From NCBI RefSeq assembly GCF_000827885.1, contig NZ_JTKH01000024.1, positions 372,001 through 436,000 on the forward strand: 64,000 nucleotides of DNA, read 5' to 3'. The notes beneath the pieces were generated by a model. It searched no databases and was not told where the DNA came from. It saw only the letters and a list, made by a program, of their open reading frames with translations. The first letter of the stretch is position 1, and every line of letters starts with the position of its first letter. The DNA is from Vibrio renipiscarius (GTDB taxonomy: Bacteria > Pseudomonadota > Gammaproteobacteria > Enterobacterales > Vibrionaceae). Positions 9,174 to 18,530 of the stretch are shown here, piece by piece. The position numbers and the translations under genes are program-made.

Positions 9174-10760
9174 ATGCAAGAAATTTCCATGTCGACGTTA
9201 TTGGATATGGCCGCAGGGCTTGCTAACGCACATCATACTCAAGACCGATTCAATCGCTTGCTCGACGCCGTAAGGCGAGTTATTCAATGTGATTGTGTTG
9301 CACTACTTGGCCTAAATGGGGACACGCTCACACCATTAGCGATCCAAGGTGTCACCAGAGACACACTTGGCCGCCGCTTCAAAGTGAGTGACCACCCACG
9401 TTTTTCGCAAATCTGCCAAGCACAAAGCGCGGTAAAGTTTGACGCCGATTCTCCCTTACCAGACCCTTTTGATGGTCTATTACTCGATTATGAGGGGGAT
9501 TTGCCAATGCATGCTTGCATGGGGCTCCCTCTCTACTATAGCGACCAATTGTTGGGCATTCTCACCTTTGATAGCTTAACGCCAAATGTTTTTGATGACA
9601 TACCGCAACGAAACTTGGAAGCATTGTCTGCGATTGTCGCGTCTCACTTAAAAGTGGCATTAACGGTTTCTCAACTAGAAAACCAAGCCAAAAAGACGCA
9701 GCAAAAATTAGAAGAGTTGAACCTTGAAGCATGGGAGCGTGATGGCGGCGAGATCATTGGGGAAAGCGCTCTGATTAATGGCCTAAAAGCGGACATATCC
9801 GTTGTTGCGCCCTCCGATTTTACCATTTTAATACACGGTGAAACGGGAGTTGGTAAAGAGTTGGTTGCACGCAGCTTGCATCACCAATCCAATCGCCGTC
9901 AGCAACCGCTTATCTACGTAAACTGTGCCGCGATTCCGGAAACCTTGTTAGAGAGTGAACTTTTTGGCCACGTCAAAGGGGCTTTTACTGGCGCCGATAA
10001 ATCACGTTTGGGGAAATTTGCTTTAGCCGATGGAGGGACCCTCTTTCTCGATGAAATTGGCGAACTCAGCCTAAGCGCGCAAAGCAAACTACTGCGAGCA
10101 CTGCAAAACAATGAGATTCAACCGGTTGGACAAGATCGCGTACACAGTATTGATGTTCGCGTGTTAGCCGCCACCAACCGAGAGCTTAAACACGAGGTTG
10201 AACAAGGTCGCTTTCGTGCCGATTTATATCATAGACTGAGCGTGTACCCGATCACCGTTCCTCCTCTGCGTCAAAGAGAAAAAGACGTCGAATTGCTGGC
10301 CGGTTTCTTTCTTGAACATGCCCGCAAGAAGCTCGGCATCGTCCAATTAAAACTCAATCAAGAAGCCCTCTCTCATCTCTCTCGTTATGAATGGCCAGGT
10401 AACGTTCGTGAATTAGAGCACGTCATCAACCGAGCAGCACTCAAAGCACGCGCAAAATCGAGCCAAGAGAAAACCGTCAGTGTCTCCTCCGCCGATCTCG
10501 CTTTAACCGATGTGGCTGCATCCTCGCTTATCAACTCTGACGAACAGGACGCAATGCCGACTCCCCGCATTGACGTTCCCCAAGGACTGCGCCAAGCGAC
10601 GGATCAATATCAAACTCAATTGATTATTCAAGCATTAACCCAAACGAATTTTAATTGGGCAGAAGCGGCTCGCCAATTACAGATTGATCGGGCCAATTTG
10701 GTGCGACTCGCGAAGCGTCTGGGCATTAAGGTCACCAAACAGCACAAAATAGAGGTTTAA
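9174..10760 (+). CDS. norR: NorR-type nitric-oxide-responsive sigma-54 activator
   Basis: A 528-residue enhancer-binding protein. An N-terminal GAF domain (about 20-170) is where NorR senses NO at a non-haem iron. The AAA+ domain (about 195-420) carries Walker A GETGVGKE, the sigma-54-contacting GAFTGA loop and a LFLDEIGEL Walker B. A Fis-type HTH occupies the last 50 residues ([25 protein letters not shown]). A second Met six codons in (MSTLLDMA) is a possible alternative start. It is transcribed away from hmpA with NorR-type sites between. The assignment as NorR, not another GAF activator, rests on this pairing and length. Confidence 0.93.
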   Translation: MQEISMSTLLDMAAGLANAHHTQDRFNRLLDAVRRVIQCDCVALLGLNGDTLTPLAIQGVTRDTLGRRFKVSDHPRFSQICQAQSAVKFDADSPLPDPFDGLLLDYEGDLPMHACMGLPLYYSDQLLGILTFDSLTPNVFDDIPQRNLEALSAIVASHLKVALTVSQLENQAKKTQQKLEELNLEAWERDGGEIIGESALINGLKADISVVAPSDFTILIHGETGVGKELVARSLHHQSNRRQQPLIYVNCAAIPETLLESELFGHVKGAFTGADKSRLGKFALADGGTLFLDEIGELSLSAQSKLLRALQNNEIQPVGQDRVHSIDVRVLAATNRELKHEVEQGRFRADLYHRLSVYPITVPPLRQREKDVELLAGFFLEHARKKLGIVQLKLNQEALSHLSRYEWPGNVRELEHVINRAALKARAKSSQEKTVSVSSADLALTDVAASSLINSDEQDAMPTPRIDVPQGLRQATDQYQTQLIIQALTQTNFNWAEAARQLQIDRANLVRLAKRLGIKVTKQHKIEV

Positions 10761-10822
10761 CGCTTGTTGAGTATGGCTAAGTCGTTACAATAAAGACGCA
10801 ATTTAGTTAAGTAAGGGTTACT

Positions 10823-11182
10823 ATGAAGGTTATTCGTTGGCTGCTAGGCCGTCTCATATTGGTAGGTAATGCCGTGTTTTCGCCTCGTGGGGTTAAACGT
10901 TCTACTGAGCAACAACAGCAAGTCAATGACAAGGCGTCAAAACTCGCTTTGTATCAATTTGAAGCCTGTCCATTTTGTGTCAAAGTCCGCCGTGCAATGA
11001 AGCGTCAATCGGTTCAAATTGAGCTGCGCGATGCCAAAAACAACTCGCAACATAGACAAGAATTAGAAGCCGGGGGTGGCCGAGTAAAAGTCCCTTGCTT
11101 ACGCATTGAAACCCCTGAAGGCGTGCAATGGATGTATGAATCATCCGATATTGTCGCTTATTTAGAAAAAGAATACGCTTAA
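10823..11182 (+). CDS. membrane-anchored glutaredoxin/GST N-terminal domain protein
   Basis: A 119-residue protein with a short N-terminal hydrophobic segment (4-20), a linker rich in Gln and Lys, and then a thioredoxin fold (about 40-119). The redox motif is CPFC (Cys49, Cys52). A cis-Pro motif KVPCLRI and the YESSDIVAYLEKEY ending are typical of glutaredoxin/GST-N domains. It may be a membrane-attached thiol-disulfide protein facing the cytoplasm. RBS AAGGGTT precedes the ATG. It is followed by a strong hairpin and then the HAD gene. Confidence 0.8.
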   Translation: MKVIRWLLGRLILVGNAVFSPRGVKRSTEQQQQVNDKASKLALYQFEACPFCVKVRRAMKRQSVQIELRDAKNNSQHRQELEAGGGRVKVPCLRIETPEGVQWMYESSDIVAYLEKEYA

Positions 11183-11186
11183 TGAA

Positions 11187-11222
11187 CATCGCCCTTCATC
11201 AAACTGAAGGGCGATGTATTTT
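11187..11222 (+). terminator. hairpin terminator after the glutaredoxin-like gene
   Basis: Twelve-base arms CATCGCCCTTCA and TGAAGGGCGATG close a six-base loop. The following T-run is short (TATTTT), so termination may be partial and read into the HAD gene. Confidence 0.6.
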
Positions 11223-11233
11223 GGAGTAGGATT

Positions 11234-11848
11234 ATGGATAATCGCCCTATCATTCCTTTTGAACCAAAACAATTACGCGCCATCGTGTTTGATTTAGACA
11301 ATACGCTGGTCAGTTCAAAAATGGATTTTGAATGGTTAAGAACACAAATAGGCTGTCCTCCATCGCTTGATGTTCTTCACTACAGCAACACCATTGCATG
11401 CCCAACACAGCGGGCGTCAATACAGCAAAAAATCCTCGACCATGAAGTTGAAGATGCCCAAGCCTCTTATACCATGCCCGGTTGCACCGCTCTGCTGAAA
11501 TATATCGAATCACAAGCGCTACATACCGCCATCATTACTCGCAACTGTTTACAAGCAGCTCAAGCCAAGGTCGACCATAACCAATTGGGTATCACCCGCA
11601 TTATCAGCCGTGAACACTATCCGCCAAAACCGTCGCCCGATGCGCTTATCGCGCTCGCCAAAGAGTGGCAAATTGCGCCGGAAGCACTGCTTTATGTTGG
11701 GGATTATTTATACGACATTGAAGCGGCGACCAATGCAAACATGCCTTCATGCCTCGTTACCCATGGTAAAAATAGCCCTTTTGTTCAGCAGGCTTCCATC
11801 GTGGTAAACCACCTTCATGACCTTATAGGGTTGCTAGAACGCACGTAA
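11234..11848 (+). CDS. HAD-superfamily hydrolase (phosphatase)
   Basis: A 204-residue HAD-like phosphohydrolase. Motif I DLDNT has the nucleophile Asp20 and acid/base Asp22; motif II is ITRN; the motif III Lys lies in PPKPSPDAL; and motif IV is VGDYLYDIEAA. A helical cap lies between motifs I and II, as in phosphoglycolate-phosphatase-like HADs. The substrate cannot be told from sequence. RBS GGAGTAGG lies just before ATG. Confidence 0.88.
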   Translation: MDNRPIIPFEPKQLRAIVFDLDNTLVSSKMDFEWLRTQIGCPPSLDVLHYSNTIACPTQRASIQQKILDHEVEDAQASYTMPGCTALLKYIESQALHTAIITRNCLQAAQAKVDHNQLGITRIISREHYPPKPSPDALIALAKEWQIAPEALLYVGDYLYDIEAATNANMPSCLVTHGKNSPFVQQASIVVNHLHDLIGLLERT

Positions 11849-11864
11849 CGCGCAACAATAATTA

Positions 11865-12006
11865 CCGACCCCAAACAACTTGAAGATGCAAGTACGCGAC
11901 AAGCGAACACAATCTCAGAGCAACAAAGACGCTGAACATAAATGCGCTATGTGATGAGATTTGAGCATGCCAATCAACACCGCAGCAACTTCAAGTCGAA
12001 CGGGCA
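11865..12006 (+). repeat. ERIC-like repeat, divergent copy
   Basis: This begins CCCAAACAACTTGAAGATGCA and ends CAACTTCAAGTCGAACGGGCA. It matches the ends of the full-length copy at 55265-55391 in reverse orientation. It contains an extra 10-15 bases in the middle and is more diverged, especially at the outer ends. Confidence 0.75.
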
Positions 12007-12059
12007 GACTTCATTAATCAATAAAAGTATTCAACCGTTAACGCCAATAGGATGCCAAT

Positions 12060-12680
12060 ATGCCTAAAAATAAAGTGCTTGTCCTGTACGCTCATCCCTC
12101 CCAGCATCGTTCAGAAGTTAATCAGCCCATTTTCGCTGCCGCCCAACAAACCAAAGGGGTAACGTGTGTTGACCTGTACTATGAATATCCCAGTTACAGC
12201 ATTAACATCGATCGAGAGCAAAAGCGCCTAATCGACCATGATGTGATCATTTTTCAATTCCCTCTTTATTGGTATTCCACACCCGCTATGCTCAAAGAAT
12301 GGCAAGACTTGGTGCTTGAATACGGTTTTGCCTATGGAACTGACGGAACTGCCCTAAAAGGTAAGCGATTTATGTGCGCATTATCCGCGGGGGGGAAAGC
12401 TGATGCGTATCAAACGAAAGGATACAACCACTTTACCATTCGCGAACTGCTCTCCCCAATGGAGCAAATGGCCGCAATTACGGGAATGAAATATATCCCA
12501 CCGCTGGCTCTGTTTGGTGCAAGAACAGCCAAAGAAGAAGGCCGTATCGATCTGCATCTCTCCCAGTGGCAACGTCTGCTGAATGCGCTTGTTGACGATA
12601 AATTTGACTACAAACGCGCTTATAAAGTCGAAAAGCTTAATCCTTATTTAGATCAACTGATCGCAGGAGAACAAGTATGA
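12060..12680 (+). CDS. KefF/KefG-type NAD(P)H oxidoreductase, ancillary subunit of the K+ efflux system
   Basis: A 206-residue flavodoxin-fold quinone reductase. It starts KVLVLYAHPSQHRSEVN and has FQFPLYWYSTPAMLKEWQD, the signature of the MdaB/KefF/KefG family. In E. coli KefF and KefG bind to KefC and KefB and are needed for full activity. The stop overlaps the start of the transporter gene (ATGA), so the two proteins are made together, supporting the ancillary-subunit role. KefF and KefG cannot be distinguished here. Confidence 0.88.
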   Translation: MPKNKVLVLYAHPSQHRSEVNQPIFAAAQQTKGVTCVDLYYEYPSYSINIDREQKRLIDHDVIIFQFPLYWYSTPAMLKEWQDLVLEYGFAYGTDGTALKGKRFMCALSAGGKADAYQTKGYNHFTIRELLSPMEQMAAITGMKYIPPLALFGARTAKEEGRIDLHLSQWQRLLNALVDDKFDYKRAYKVEKLNPYLDQLIAGEQV

Positions 12681-14599
12681 CCGGTTATTTTCTCCAAGCT
12701 TTTATCTATCTTGCGGCTGCCGTCATTGCTGTGCCAATCGCCAAACGTCTTGGGCTAGGCTCGGTATTAGGCTATTTAATTGCCGGTGTGGTGATCGGCC
12801 CGATCATTGGCTTAGTCGGAGAAGAAACAACCACCATTCAGCACTTTGCTGAATTTGGCGTGGTGATGATGCTCTTCTTAGTCGGGTTGGAGTTAGAGCC
12901 CAAAATGCTTTGGGGGATGAGAAATCGATTGCTCGGCCTGGGGGGATTACAGGTGAGTGTCACGACAGCGGTCGTGATGGGCATCGCCATGTACTTCAAT
13001 CAACCGTGGAGTATTGCCCTCGCCATCGGTTTGATTTTTGCCCTTTCTTCCACCGCTATCGTCTTACAAACGTTCAATGAAAAAGGCTTAAACCGAAGCG
13101 AAGGGGGAAAAAACGCCTTCTCCGTTTTGCTTTTCCAAGACATTGCCGTGATCCCAATGCTGGCGTTTATCCCACTGCTCGCCCTTCCGGAGTTAATTGA
13201 GAAAGCCGAGGCATTGGCGTCATCCGCCGCCGAACACCACGAAGAAATCAGTCTCGTCGCAGGCTTGCCAAGCTGGGCTTACGCCCTTGTCATCGTCGCG
13301 TCCATACTCGGCTTAGTCATCGGCGGGCATTATTTAAGCCGCCCTCTATTTCGCTTTGTTGCAAGTTCAGGGTTGCGTGAGATTTTTACTGCAACCGCTC
13401 TGATGCTGGTGATCGGCATTGCTGCATTAATGAGCCTCGTCGGCTTATCGCCCGCCTTGGGGGCGTTTCTCGCCGGTGTGGTATTGGCGAACAGTGAATT
13501 TCGTCATGAGTTAGAATCCAATATCGACCCGTTTAAAGGGCTCTTGCTTGGCTTATTCTTTATCACCGTCGGAGCAGGGATCAACTTTGGTATTCTATTT
13601 GACGACTTTTTCCTTATCATCGGCTTAACGCTTGGGGTTATGGGCATCAAAGCGCTCATCCTCTATGTGCTCGCCTTCTGCTTTAAAATTCGTCAAAGCA
13701 ACCGCTGGCTATTTACTTTGAGCTTGGCGCAGGCGGGTGAATTTGGTTTTGTATTGCTCAGCTTTACCACTCAAAATCATGTAATCCCAACGGATATTGC
13801 GCAAATCCTCTCACTCGTTGTCGCGCTGTCGATGTTCTTAACGCCCGGGCTCTTTATCTTATTCGATAAAGTCATTTTGCCACGTTACGAGCAAGCCTCG
13901 AATCAAAATGAAGCGGATGAGATTGATGAAAAAGGCACGGTAATCATCGCGGGCATTGGGCGATTTGGCCAAATCGTCAACCGCTTGCTGGTTGCAAATG
14001 GGGTGAAAACCGTCATTCTTGACCACCAGGCGGATCAAATTCATACCGTTCGACAATTCAATACCAAAGCCTTTTTCGGTGATGCGACACGACCGGATTT
14101 ACTTCATACCGCCGGAATTGAAGAAGCGTCGATGATCGTTATCGCGATCGATAACCGCGATGCCGCTTTAGAGCTGGTGAAGTATGTCAAACATACCTAC
14201 CCAAATGTGATTATATTAGTGCGGGCGTTTGACCGAGGTGAAGGCTACCGCTTGCGCCAAGCCGGCGCGGATGTCATTGAATCTGAGACTTATCATTCCG
14301 CCTTAGAATTAGGTGCTCATGCCTTAAGACAATTAGGACAACATCCATTTTTGGTGGAACAGCAAAAGGCCAGTTACAAGCGTGTCGAAGATAAGAAATC
14401 CGACATGCTCTATCAAGCCTGGCTGGATGACGCATCAGATGAACGTTTCGATAACAACTATCGTCAATTGTTTATGCACCTTGAAGAGCAGATCAAACTT
14501 GCAGTCGCCACCGATCGTGCCGATAAACATAACAACGATGAACGCGGCTGGACACCACCACCCAAAGGCTACGATGACGACTTTAAAGAAAATGTTTAA
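12677..14599 (+). CDS. KefB/KefC-type glutathione-gated K+/H+ antiporter
   Basis: A 640-residue CPA2-family transporter. The first about 385 residues form 12-13 membrane segments of the Na+/H+ exchanger domain, including GLELEPKMLW and FAL-SSTAIVLQ. A cytosolic RCK/TrkA-N domain follows, with a Rossmann start GTVIIAGIGRFGQIV (about 414) and DHQADQI. KefB/KefC release K+ to acidify the cytoplasm during electrophile stress and are gated by glutathione adducts. Translational overlap with the upstream oxidoreductase supports this reading. The charged tail (last about 50 residues) resembles Kef C-termini. Confidence 0.9.
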   Translation: MTGYFLQAFIYLAAAVIAVPIAKRLGLGSVLGYLIAGVVIGPIIGLVGEETTTIQHFAEFGVVMMLFLVGLELEPKMLWGMRNRLLGLGGLQVSVTTAVVMGIAMYFNQPWSIALAIGLIFALSSTAIVLQTFNEKGLNRSEGGKNAFSVLLFQDIAVIPMLAFIPLLALPELIEKAEALASSAAEHHEEISLVAGLPSWAYALVIVASILGLVIGGHYLSRPLFRFVASSGLREIFTATALMLVIGIAALMSLVGLSPALGAFLAGVVLANSEFRHELESNIDPFKGLLLGLFFITVGAGINFGILFDDFFLIIGLTLGVMGIKALILYVLAFCFKIRQSNRWLFTLSLAQAGEFGFVLLSFTTQNHVIPTDIAQILSLVVALSMFLTPGLFILFDKVILPRYEQASNQNEADEIDEKGTVIIAGIGRFGQIVNRLLVANGVKTVILDHQADQIHTVRQFNTKAFFGDATRPDLLHTAGIEEASMIVIAIDNRDAALELVKYVKHTYPNVIILVRAFDRGEGYRLRQAGADVIESETYHSALELGAHALRQLGQHPFLVEQQKASYKRVEDKKSDMLYQAWLDDASDERFDNNYRQLFMHLEEQIKLAVATDRADKHNNDERGWTPPPKGYDDDFKENV

Positions 14600-14664
14600 A
14601 GTCTTTCAAGAAGCCTGCACTCGAATTCATCATATAATCGAGTAAACTGTAATGAGATATCCAT

Positions 14665-14694
14665 AAAGCTGAGCCTGTCTCAGCTTTATTTTTA
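14665..14694 (+). terminator. terminator after the kef pair
   Basis: AAAGCTGAG, loop CCTGT and CTCAGCTTT are followed by ATTTTTA, 65 bases beyond the transporter stop. Confidence 0.8.
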
Positions 14695-14719
14695 CTTCCT
14701 ATTTATCGATGGCGACACG

Positions 14720-16048
14720 ATGCATTCTAAAGATCTTGGTAGACAATTATTTACAATGACATGGCCCATGCTATTTGGGGTATTGTCATTGATGAGCTTC
14801 CAGCTTGTGGACAGTGCATTTATTGGCCAACTGGGCATTCTCCCTTTAGCCGCTCAAGGTTTTACTCTGCCAATCCAGATGATCATTATTGGTCTTCAAG
14901 TGGGCCTTGGCATTGCGACTACCGCCGTGATAGCAAAAGCGATTGGCGCGAAACAAGAAAAATACGCACAACAACTGGGCGGCTTAGTCGTCGTGCTCGG
15001 TACGGTGGGCATGGCTTTTTTCTGCGTTGTTCTCTATCTCATTCGTGAGCCTATATTGCTCATGCTAGGCGCGCCAGAAAGTGTCTTTGCGATTATCGAT
15101 AGCTATTGGCTCTATTGGCTTGTCAGTTCGTGGACAGGTGCGCTGCTCTACTTTTTTTACAGTGTCTGCCGAGCAAATGGCAACACGATGCTACCGGGTA
15201 GCATGATGGTCATCACCAGCTTGCTTAACTTAGCGCTCGATCCCCTATTCATTTTTACTTTTGATATGGGCATCAATGGGGCCGCCCTAGCGACGATTAT
15301 TGCTTTTGGCTTAGGCATTGTGTTTGTCGCGCCTAAAGTGGTTCGCAAGCAATGGATGAGCTTCGATTGGCAAGATTTAAACCTCGCGAAAAGCCTAACG
15401 TCGATAGGCAATATTATGGGACCGGCAATGGTCAGCCAATTGTTGCCTCCACTTTCTTCTATGCTAGCAACCAAACTACTGGCGAGCTTTGGGACTGCCG
15501 CCGTCGCGGCATGGGCACTGGGTTCTCGCTTCGAGTTTTTTTCCATTGTCTCGGTACTCGCACTCACTATGTCGATGCCCCCTATGTTGGGCCGTATGCT
15601 TGGGGCGCACAAGCTAGAGGAAATTCGTCAACTGGTGCTCCTTGCTTGCAAGTACATCCTCGTATTCCAACTTGTGGTGGCCGCGGTAACCTGGTTAAGC
15701 AGCGACTTTCTCACAACCGTGATGACCAGTGATCAACAGGTAAAAGAGATCTTAAGCTGGCACCTTATGATCGTGCCTTTTAGCTTAGGGCCCCTCGGCA
15801 TTTGCATGTTGATGGTTTCCGTCAATAACGCTCTGGGTAAGTCTTACACTGCACTCACCATTTCCGCGCTACGGCTGTTCGTCTTCTTCTTACCTTGTTT
15901 GTGGATCGGCTCCATGATTGCCGGTATTCAAGGCATATTTTGGGGCGCTTTAGTCGGCAACCTGGGGGCTGGCCTAAGCGCATGGCTAATGTACCGAAGA
16001 GCGTTTCAGCAAGTCGAACGCCAATTAAAAGTTGAAGAAGCCGCCTAA
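14720..16048 (+). CDS. MATE family efflux transporter
   Basis: A 442-residue inner-membrane protein with about 12 hydrophobic segments. It has the MatE opening MTWPMLFGVLSLMSFQLVDSAFIG and the internal two-fold pattern of the family (GPAMVSQLLPPLSSMLATK in the second half). MATE proteins export drugs or metabolites in exchange for Na+ or H+. The last codons run directly into a truncated ERIC-like element, so the extreme C-terminus may have been reshaped by it. Substrate unknown. Confidence 0.92.
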   Translation: MHSKDLGRQLFTMTWPMLFGVLSLMSFQLVDSAFIGQLGILPLAAQGFTLPIQMIIIGLQVGLGIATTAVIAKAIGAKQEKYAQQLGGLVVVLGTVGMAFFCVVLYLIREPILLMLGAPESVFAIIDSYWLYWLVSSWTGALLYFFYSVCRANGNTMLPGSMMVITSLLNLALDPLFIFTFDMGINGAALATIIAFGLGIVFVAPKVVRKQWMSFDWQDLNLAKSLTSIGNIMGPAMVSQLLPPLSSMLATKLLASFGTAAVAAWALGSRFEFFSIVSVLALTMSMPPMLGRMLGAHKLEEIRQLVLLACKYILVFQLVVAAVTWLSSDFLTTVMTSDQQVKEILSWHLMIVPFSLGPLGICMLMVSVNNALGKSYTALTISALRLFVFFLPCLWIGSMIAGIQGIFWGALVGNLGAGLSAWLMYRRAFQQVERQLKVEEAA

Positions 16049-16140
16049 ACGAACAAAGCCTCATCACATGGAGGCACTATGTGATGAGGTTTGAAAGTGG
16101 CCAGTCAACGCCACTGCAACGTCAAGTAGGACGGGGATAG
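16049..16140 (+). repeat. 5'-truncated ERIC-like repeat abutting the MATE gene
   Basis: From ACGAACAAAGCCTC to CAAGTAGGACGGGGATAG it matches the inner and right part of the full-length copy at 55265-55391. The left end is absent, replaced by the end of the MATE coding region. It includes the conserved GTGATGAGGTTTGA and ACTGCAACGTCAAGTAGGACGGG segments. Confidence 0.8.
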
Positions 16141-16250
16141 ACCAGTCATTGTCTATATTCGCTGTCGTCTTGTTCAATCGGTCAAAAAAGTAAGGTAAGA
16201 CCACAAATAAAGTCGTATGATTCCGCCATCTTTTCCGAGTATCTATTTTT

Positions 16251-17138
16251 ATGAGCCACAATCACCACCCTATTCAAGGCGCGAGTTGGATGCTAACCGC
16301 AGGTTTGTCTTTCGCGATCGTTAACAGCCTTGCCCAAGTCGCTAGTATTCAGTTTGGTCTGCCTTCAACCACCGTTGCATTGGTGCAATACGCCATTGCC
16401 TTAGTGGCCATCTTGCCTTATTTAAAAACGTTAGGTATTCGCCAATCACTTAGAACCAATAAGTTTGGTTTACACGTTTTCCGAGTCTTTTTATCGGTGA
16501 TTGGTATCCAGTTGTGGCTGTGGGCTCTGGCTTACCCTGTGCCGATTTGGCAAGGCATTGCGCTATTAATGACCTCGCCTCTTTTTGCTACCATCGGATC
16601 AGGCTTACTGCTTAAAGAAAACGTTGGTACTGCGCGTTGGGTCGCCACCCTTTCGGGTTTTGTCGGCGCAATGATCATCTTAGAACCATGGGCTGATAAT
16701 TTTAATTGGGCGACATTGTTACCCATTGGCGCTGCTTTCTTCTGGGCGTGTTATTCGCTAATGGTAAAAAAACTGTCTGCCGATGATTCACCGTCAACCA
16801 TGGTGGTGTACTTACTTGTACTGATTACCCCATTTAACCTGCTACTCGCGCTACCTGATTGGCAAATGCCAACCGGACTGAATGTTTGGTTAGTGCTCAT
16901 CGCCGCAGGCGCCGCAACCGCACTGGCGCAATGGGCTATCGTTAAAGCCTACGCCGTCGCTGATGCGTCATTCGTGCAACCATTCGATCACGCGAAACTA
17001 CCATTAAATGTGTTAGCGGGTTGGGTCGTCTTTGGTTGGGCGCCACCAGGTCGTCTATGGCTTGGCGCGGCCATCATCATTATGTCGGTTGCCTTCATTA
17101 CCCAGTGGGAAAGTAAGAAGTTTCGTAAAAAAAGTTAG
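16251..17138 (+). CDS. EamA/DMT family transporter
   Basis: A 295-residue protein with about ten membrane segments in two EamA halves (about 8-140 and 150-285) and a basic C-terminus (KKFRKKS). This is the drug/metabolite transporter layout (RhaT/YdcZ-like). Family members export amino acids, purines or other metabolites; no specific substrate is indicated. A hairpin (GCCATTTCA...TGAAATGGC, 17156-17187) after the stop may be a weak terminator. Confidence 0.88.
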   Translation: MSHNHHPIQGASWMLTAGLSFAIVNSLAQVASIQFGLPSTTVALVQYAIALVAILPYLKTLGIRQSLRTNKFGLHVFRVFLSVIGIQLWLWALAYPVPIWQGIALLMTSPLFATIGSGLLLKENVGTARWVATLSGFVGAMIILEPWADNFNWATLLPIGAAFFWACYSLMVKKLSADDSPSTMVVYLLVLITPFNLLLALPDWQMPTGLNVWLVLIAAGAATALAQWAIVKAYAVADASFVQPFDHAKLPLNVLAGWVVFGWAPPGRLWLGAAIIIMSVAFITQWESKKFRKKS

Positions 17139-17252
17139 TTTGTTGAAATTAATCGGCCATTTCACCGTTCTTAATAACTGAAATGGCTTGAATTTCTTCT
17201 ATGATTAAGAAGAGATTTGTCCCAACCGCTTAGCTGAATTCGGGAGATACGC

Positions 17253-17867
17253 ATGACACAACCTATCAAAATCACACTCTATCGCTGGGCGGGGAGTTGG
17301 GGGCCTTTTAAGGTTAATATTCCTTGTGGTGAATGCACACTGACGAAAGATATCTTACAAGATACCTTCTCGAATGAATTAGCAGGCATCCCGATTGAGT
17401 TAGAAGTAAAAGATTGGCTGTCTCACTGGTGGGAGCCCCTTAAACTCGGATCGTGGCATGCACCTATTCTGGTTGTAGAAGGAAAAGTGGTGAGCCAAGG
17501 CGAAGCATTGAATCGTGGCGTGTTGATTCAATCAGTCATTCAACAATGGGCACAGCGTGACGCGCTGAAAGGCAATATTGTCTACGGTAAAGCCACATGC
17601 CCTTACTGTGTTGAAGCCAAAAAGCGACTTGATGACGCAGGAATAGACTACCAGTATTTTGATGTCGTTAAAGATAGCGCGGCGCTCTACCGTATGATCC
17701 CTGAAGTAAAAGCGCACATTGGCATGAAGACCCCCGTGACCGTGCCGCAAATTTGGTTGGATGGTCAATACATTGGTGGGGCTGACAACTTAGCGACTTG
17801 GATTGACGAAAAAGGGTTGAATAATAGACCTGACAACGTCATCAATCTCGAGAGAAATCAAGGCTAG
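17253..17867 (+). CDS. two-domain thioredoxin-fold protein with C-terminal glutaredoxin domain
   Basis: A 204-residue cytosolic protein. The N-terminal half (about 5-100) looks like a degenerate thioredoxin fold with its own CxxC (Cys25-Gly-Glu-Cys28) and a cis-Pro-like HAPILVV. The C-terminal half (about 106-190) is a standard glutaredoxin with CPYC (Cys116, Cys119), TVPQIWLDGQYIGG and a final helix. Two CxxC motifs in one chain suggest electron relay between halves. RBS GGGAGA precedes the ATG. Partners unknown. Confidence 0.82.
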   Translation: MTQPIKITLYRWAGSWGPFKVNIPCGECTLTKDILQDTFSNELAGIPIELEVKDWLSHWWEPLKLGSWHAPILVVEGKVVSQGEALNRGVLIQSVIQQWAQRDALKGNIVYGKATCPYCVEAKKRLDDAGIDYQYFDVVKDSAALYRMIPEVKAHIGMKTPVTVPQIWLDGQYIGGADNLATWIDEKGLNNRPDNVINLERNQG

Positions 17868-17898
17868 CGAAATCAAGCTAGCATTGACGCCTAATCGC

Positions 17899-17940
17899 AA
17901 AAAAAGAAACCCCAGCATGAGAGCCAGGGTTTCTTTTTTA
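17899..17940. terminator. bidirectional terminator
   Basis: AAAGAAACCC, a 14-base loop and GGGTTTCTTT are flanked by A-runs and T-runs. It lies between convergent genes and can stop transcription from both sides. Confidence 0.88.
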
Positions 17941-17958
17941 ATTCAAGCTGAGGCTTAA

Positions 17959-18309
17959 TTAGCTGCGCTTTGCTTGCTGGTAAGTTTTACCCGCCGCTTG
18001 GTAGGTATCTTTGCGCTTAACTTCAAACATCGCATCAAAGAACCAAGCAACAAAACGAATAACGTCATCGCCTTCGTTCATCACATGCTCAACAAACTCT
18101 TGTTCTTCGCCTTGCTCATCCGCTTGCAGGGTAACGTGGTAAACACGCTTCTCACCATCAACTTCCGCTAACGCGAATTGGCCCGCTAACGACGCCGCCG
18201 CTTCTGCTACTTCTTGATCATCGCTCGCTTTTAAAATCTCTAATGCTTGCGGTAAGGCTTCTTGTTGACTGGCTAATTTTACAAGCTCTTCAAACTCTTT
18301 ATGTTCCAT
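17959..18309 (-). CDS. uncharacterised acidic protein
   Basis: A 116-residue soluble acidic protein with a helical first half (EFEELVKLASQQEALPQALEILKASDDQEVAEAAASLA) and a central region GDDVIRFVAWFFDAMFEVKRKDTYQAAGKTYQQAK. No signal peptide or membrane segment is present, and no known domain was recognised. Good gene structure (own promoter region and shared terminator) supports it as real. Function unknown. Confidence 0.6.
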   Translation of the reverse strand: MEHKEFEELVKLASQQEALPQALEILKASDDQEVAEAAASLAGQFALAEVDGEKRVYHVTLQADEQGEEQEFVEHVMNEGDDVIRFVAWFFDAMFEVKRKDTYQAAGKTYQQAKRS

Positions 18310-18530
18310 AATGTCACCCTATGGTATTAATATCGCGATATGGCGCGCATTGTAACCTTATGCGCTCAATTTGGCGATATTCGCTCACGTGAAATACTCA
18401 TGATAATGCGCCCTCACCCTATCTAGTTCGCTTGCATCGACAAAAAACAGCGTTTAAATTAATCGGTAAAAATAGCCTCACCTACATGGGAAACATCGCT
18501 TTCCTTTGGGACAACACGTAAAGGTATACA

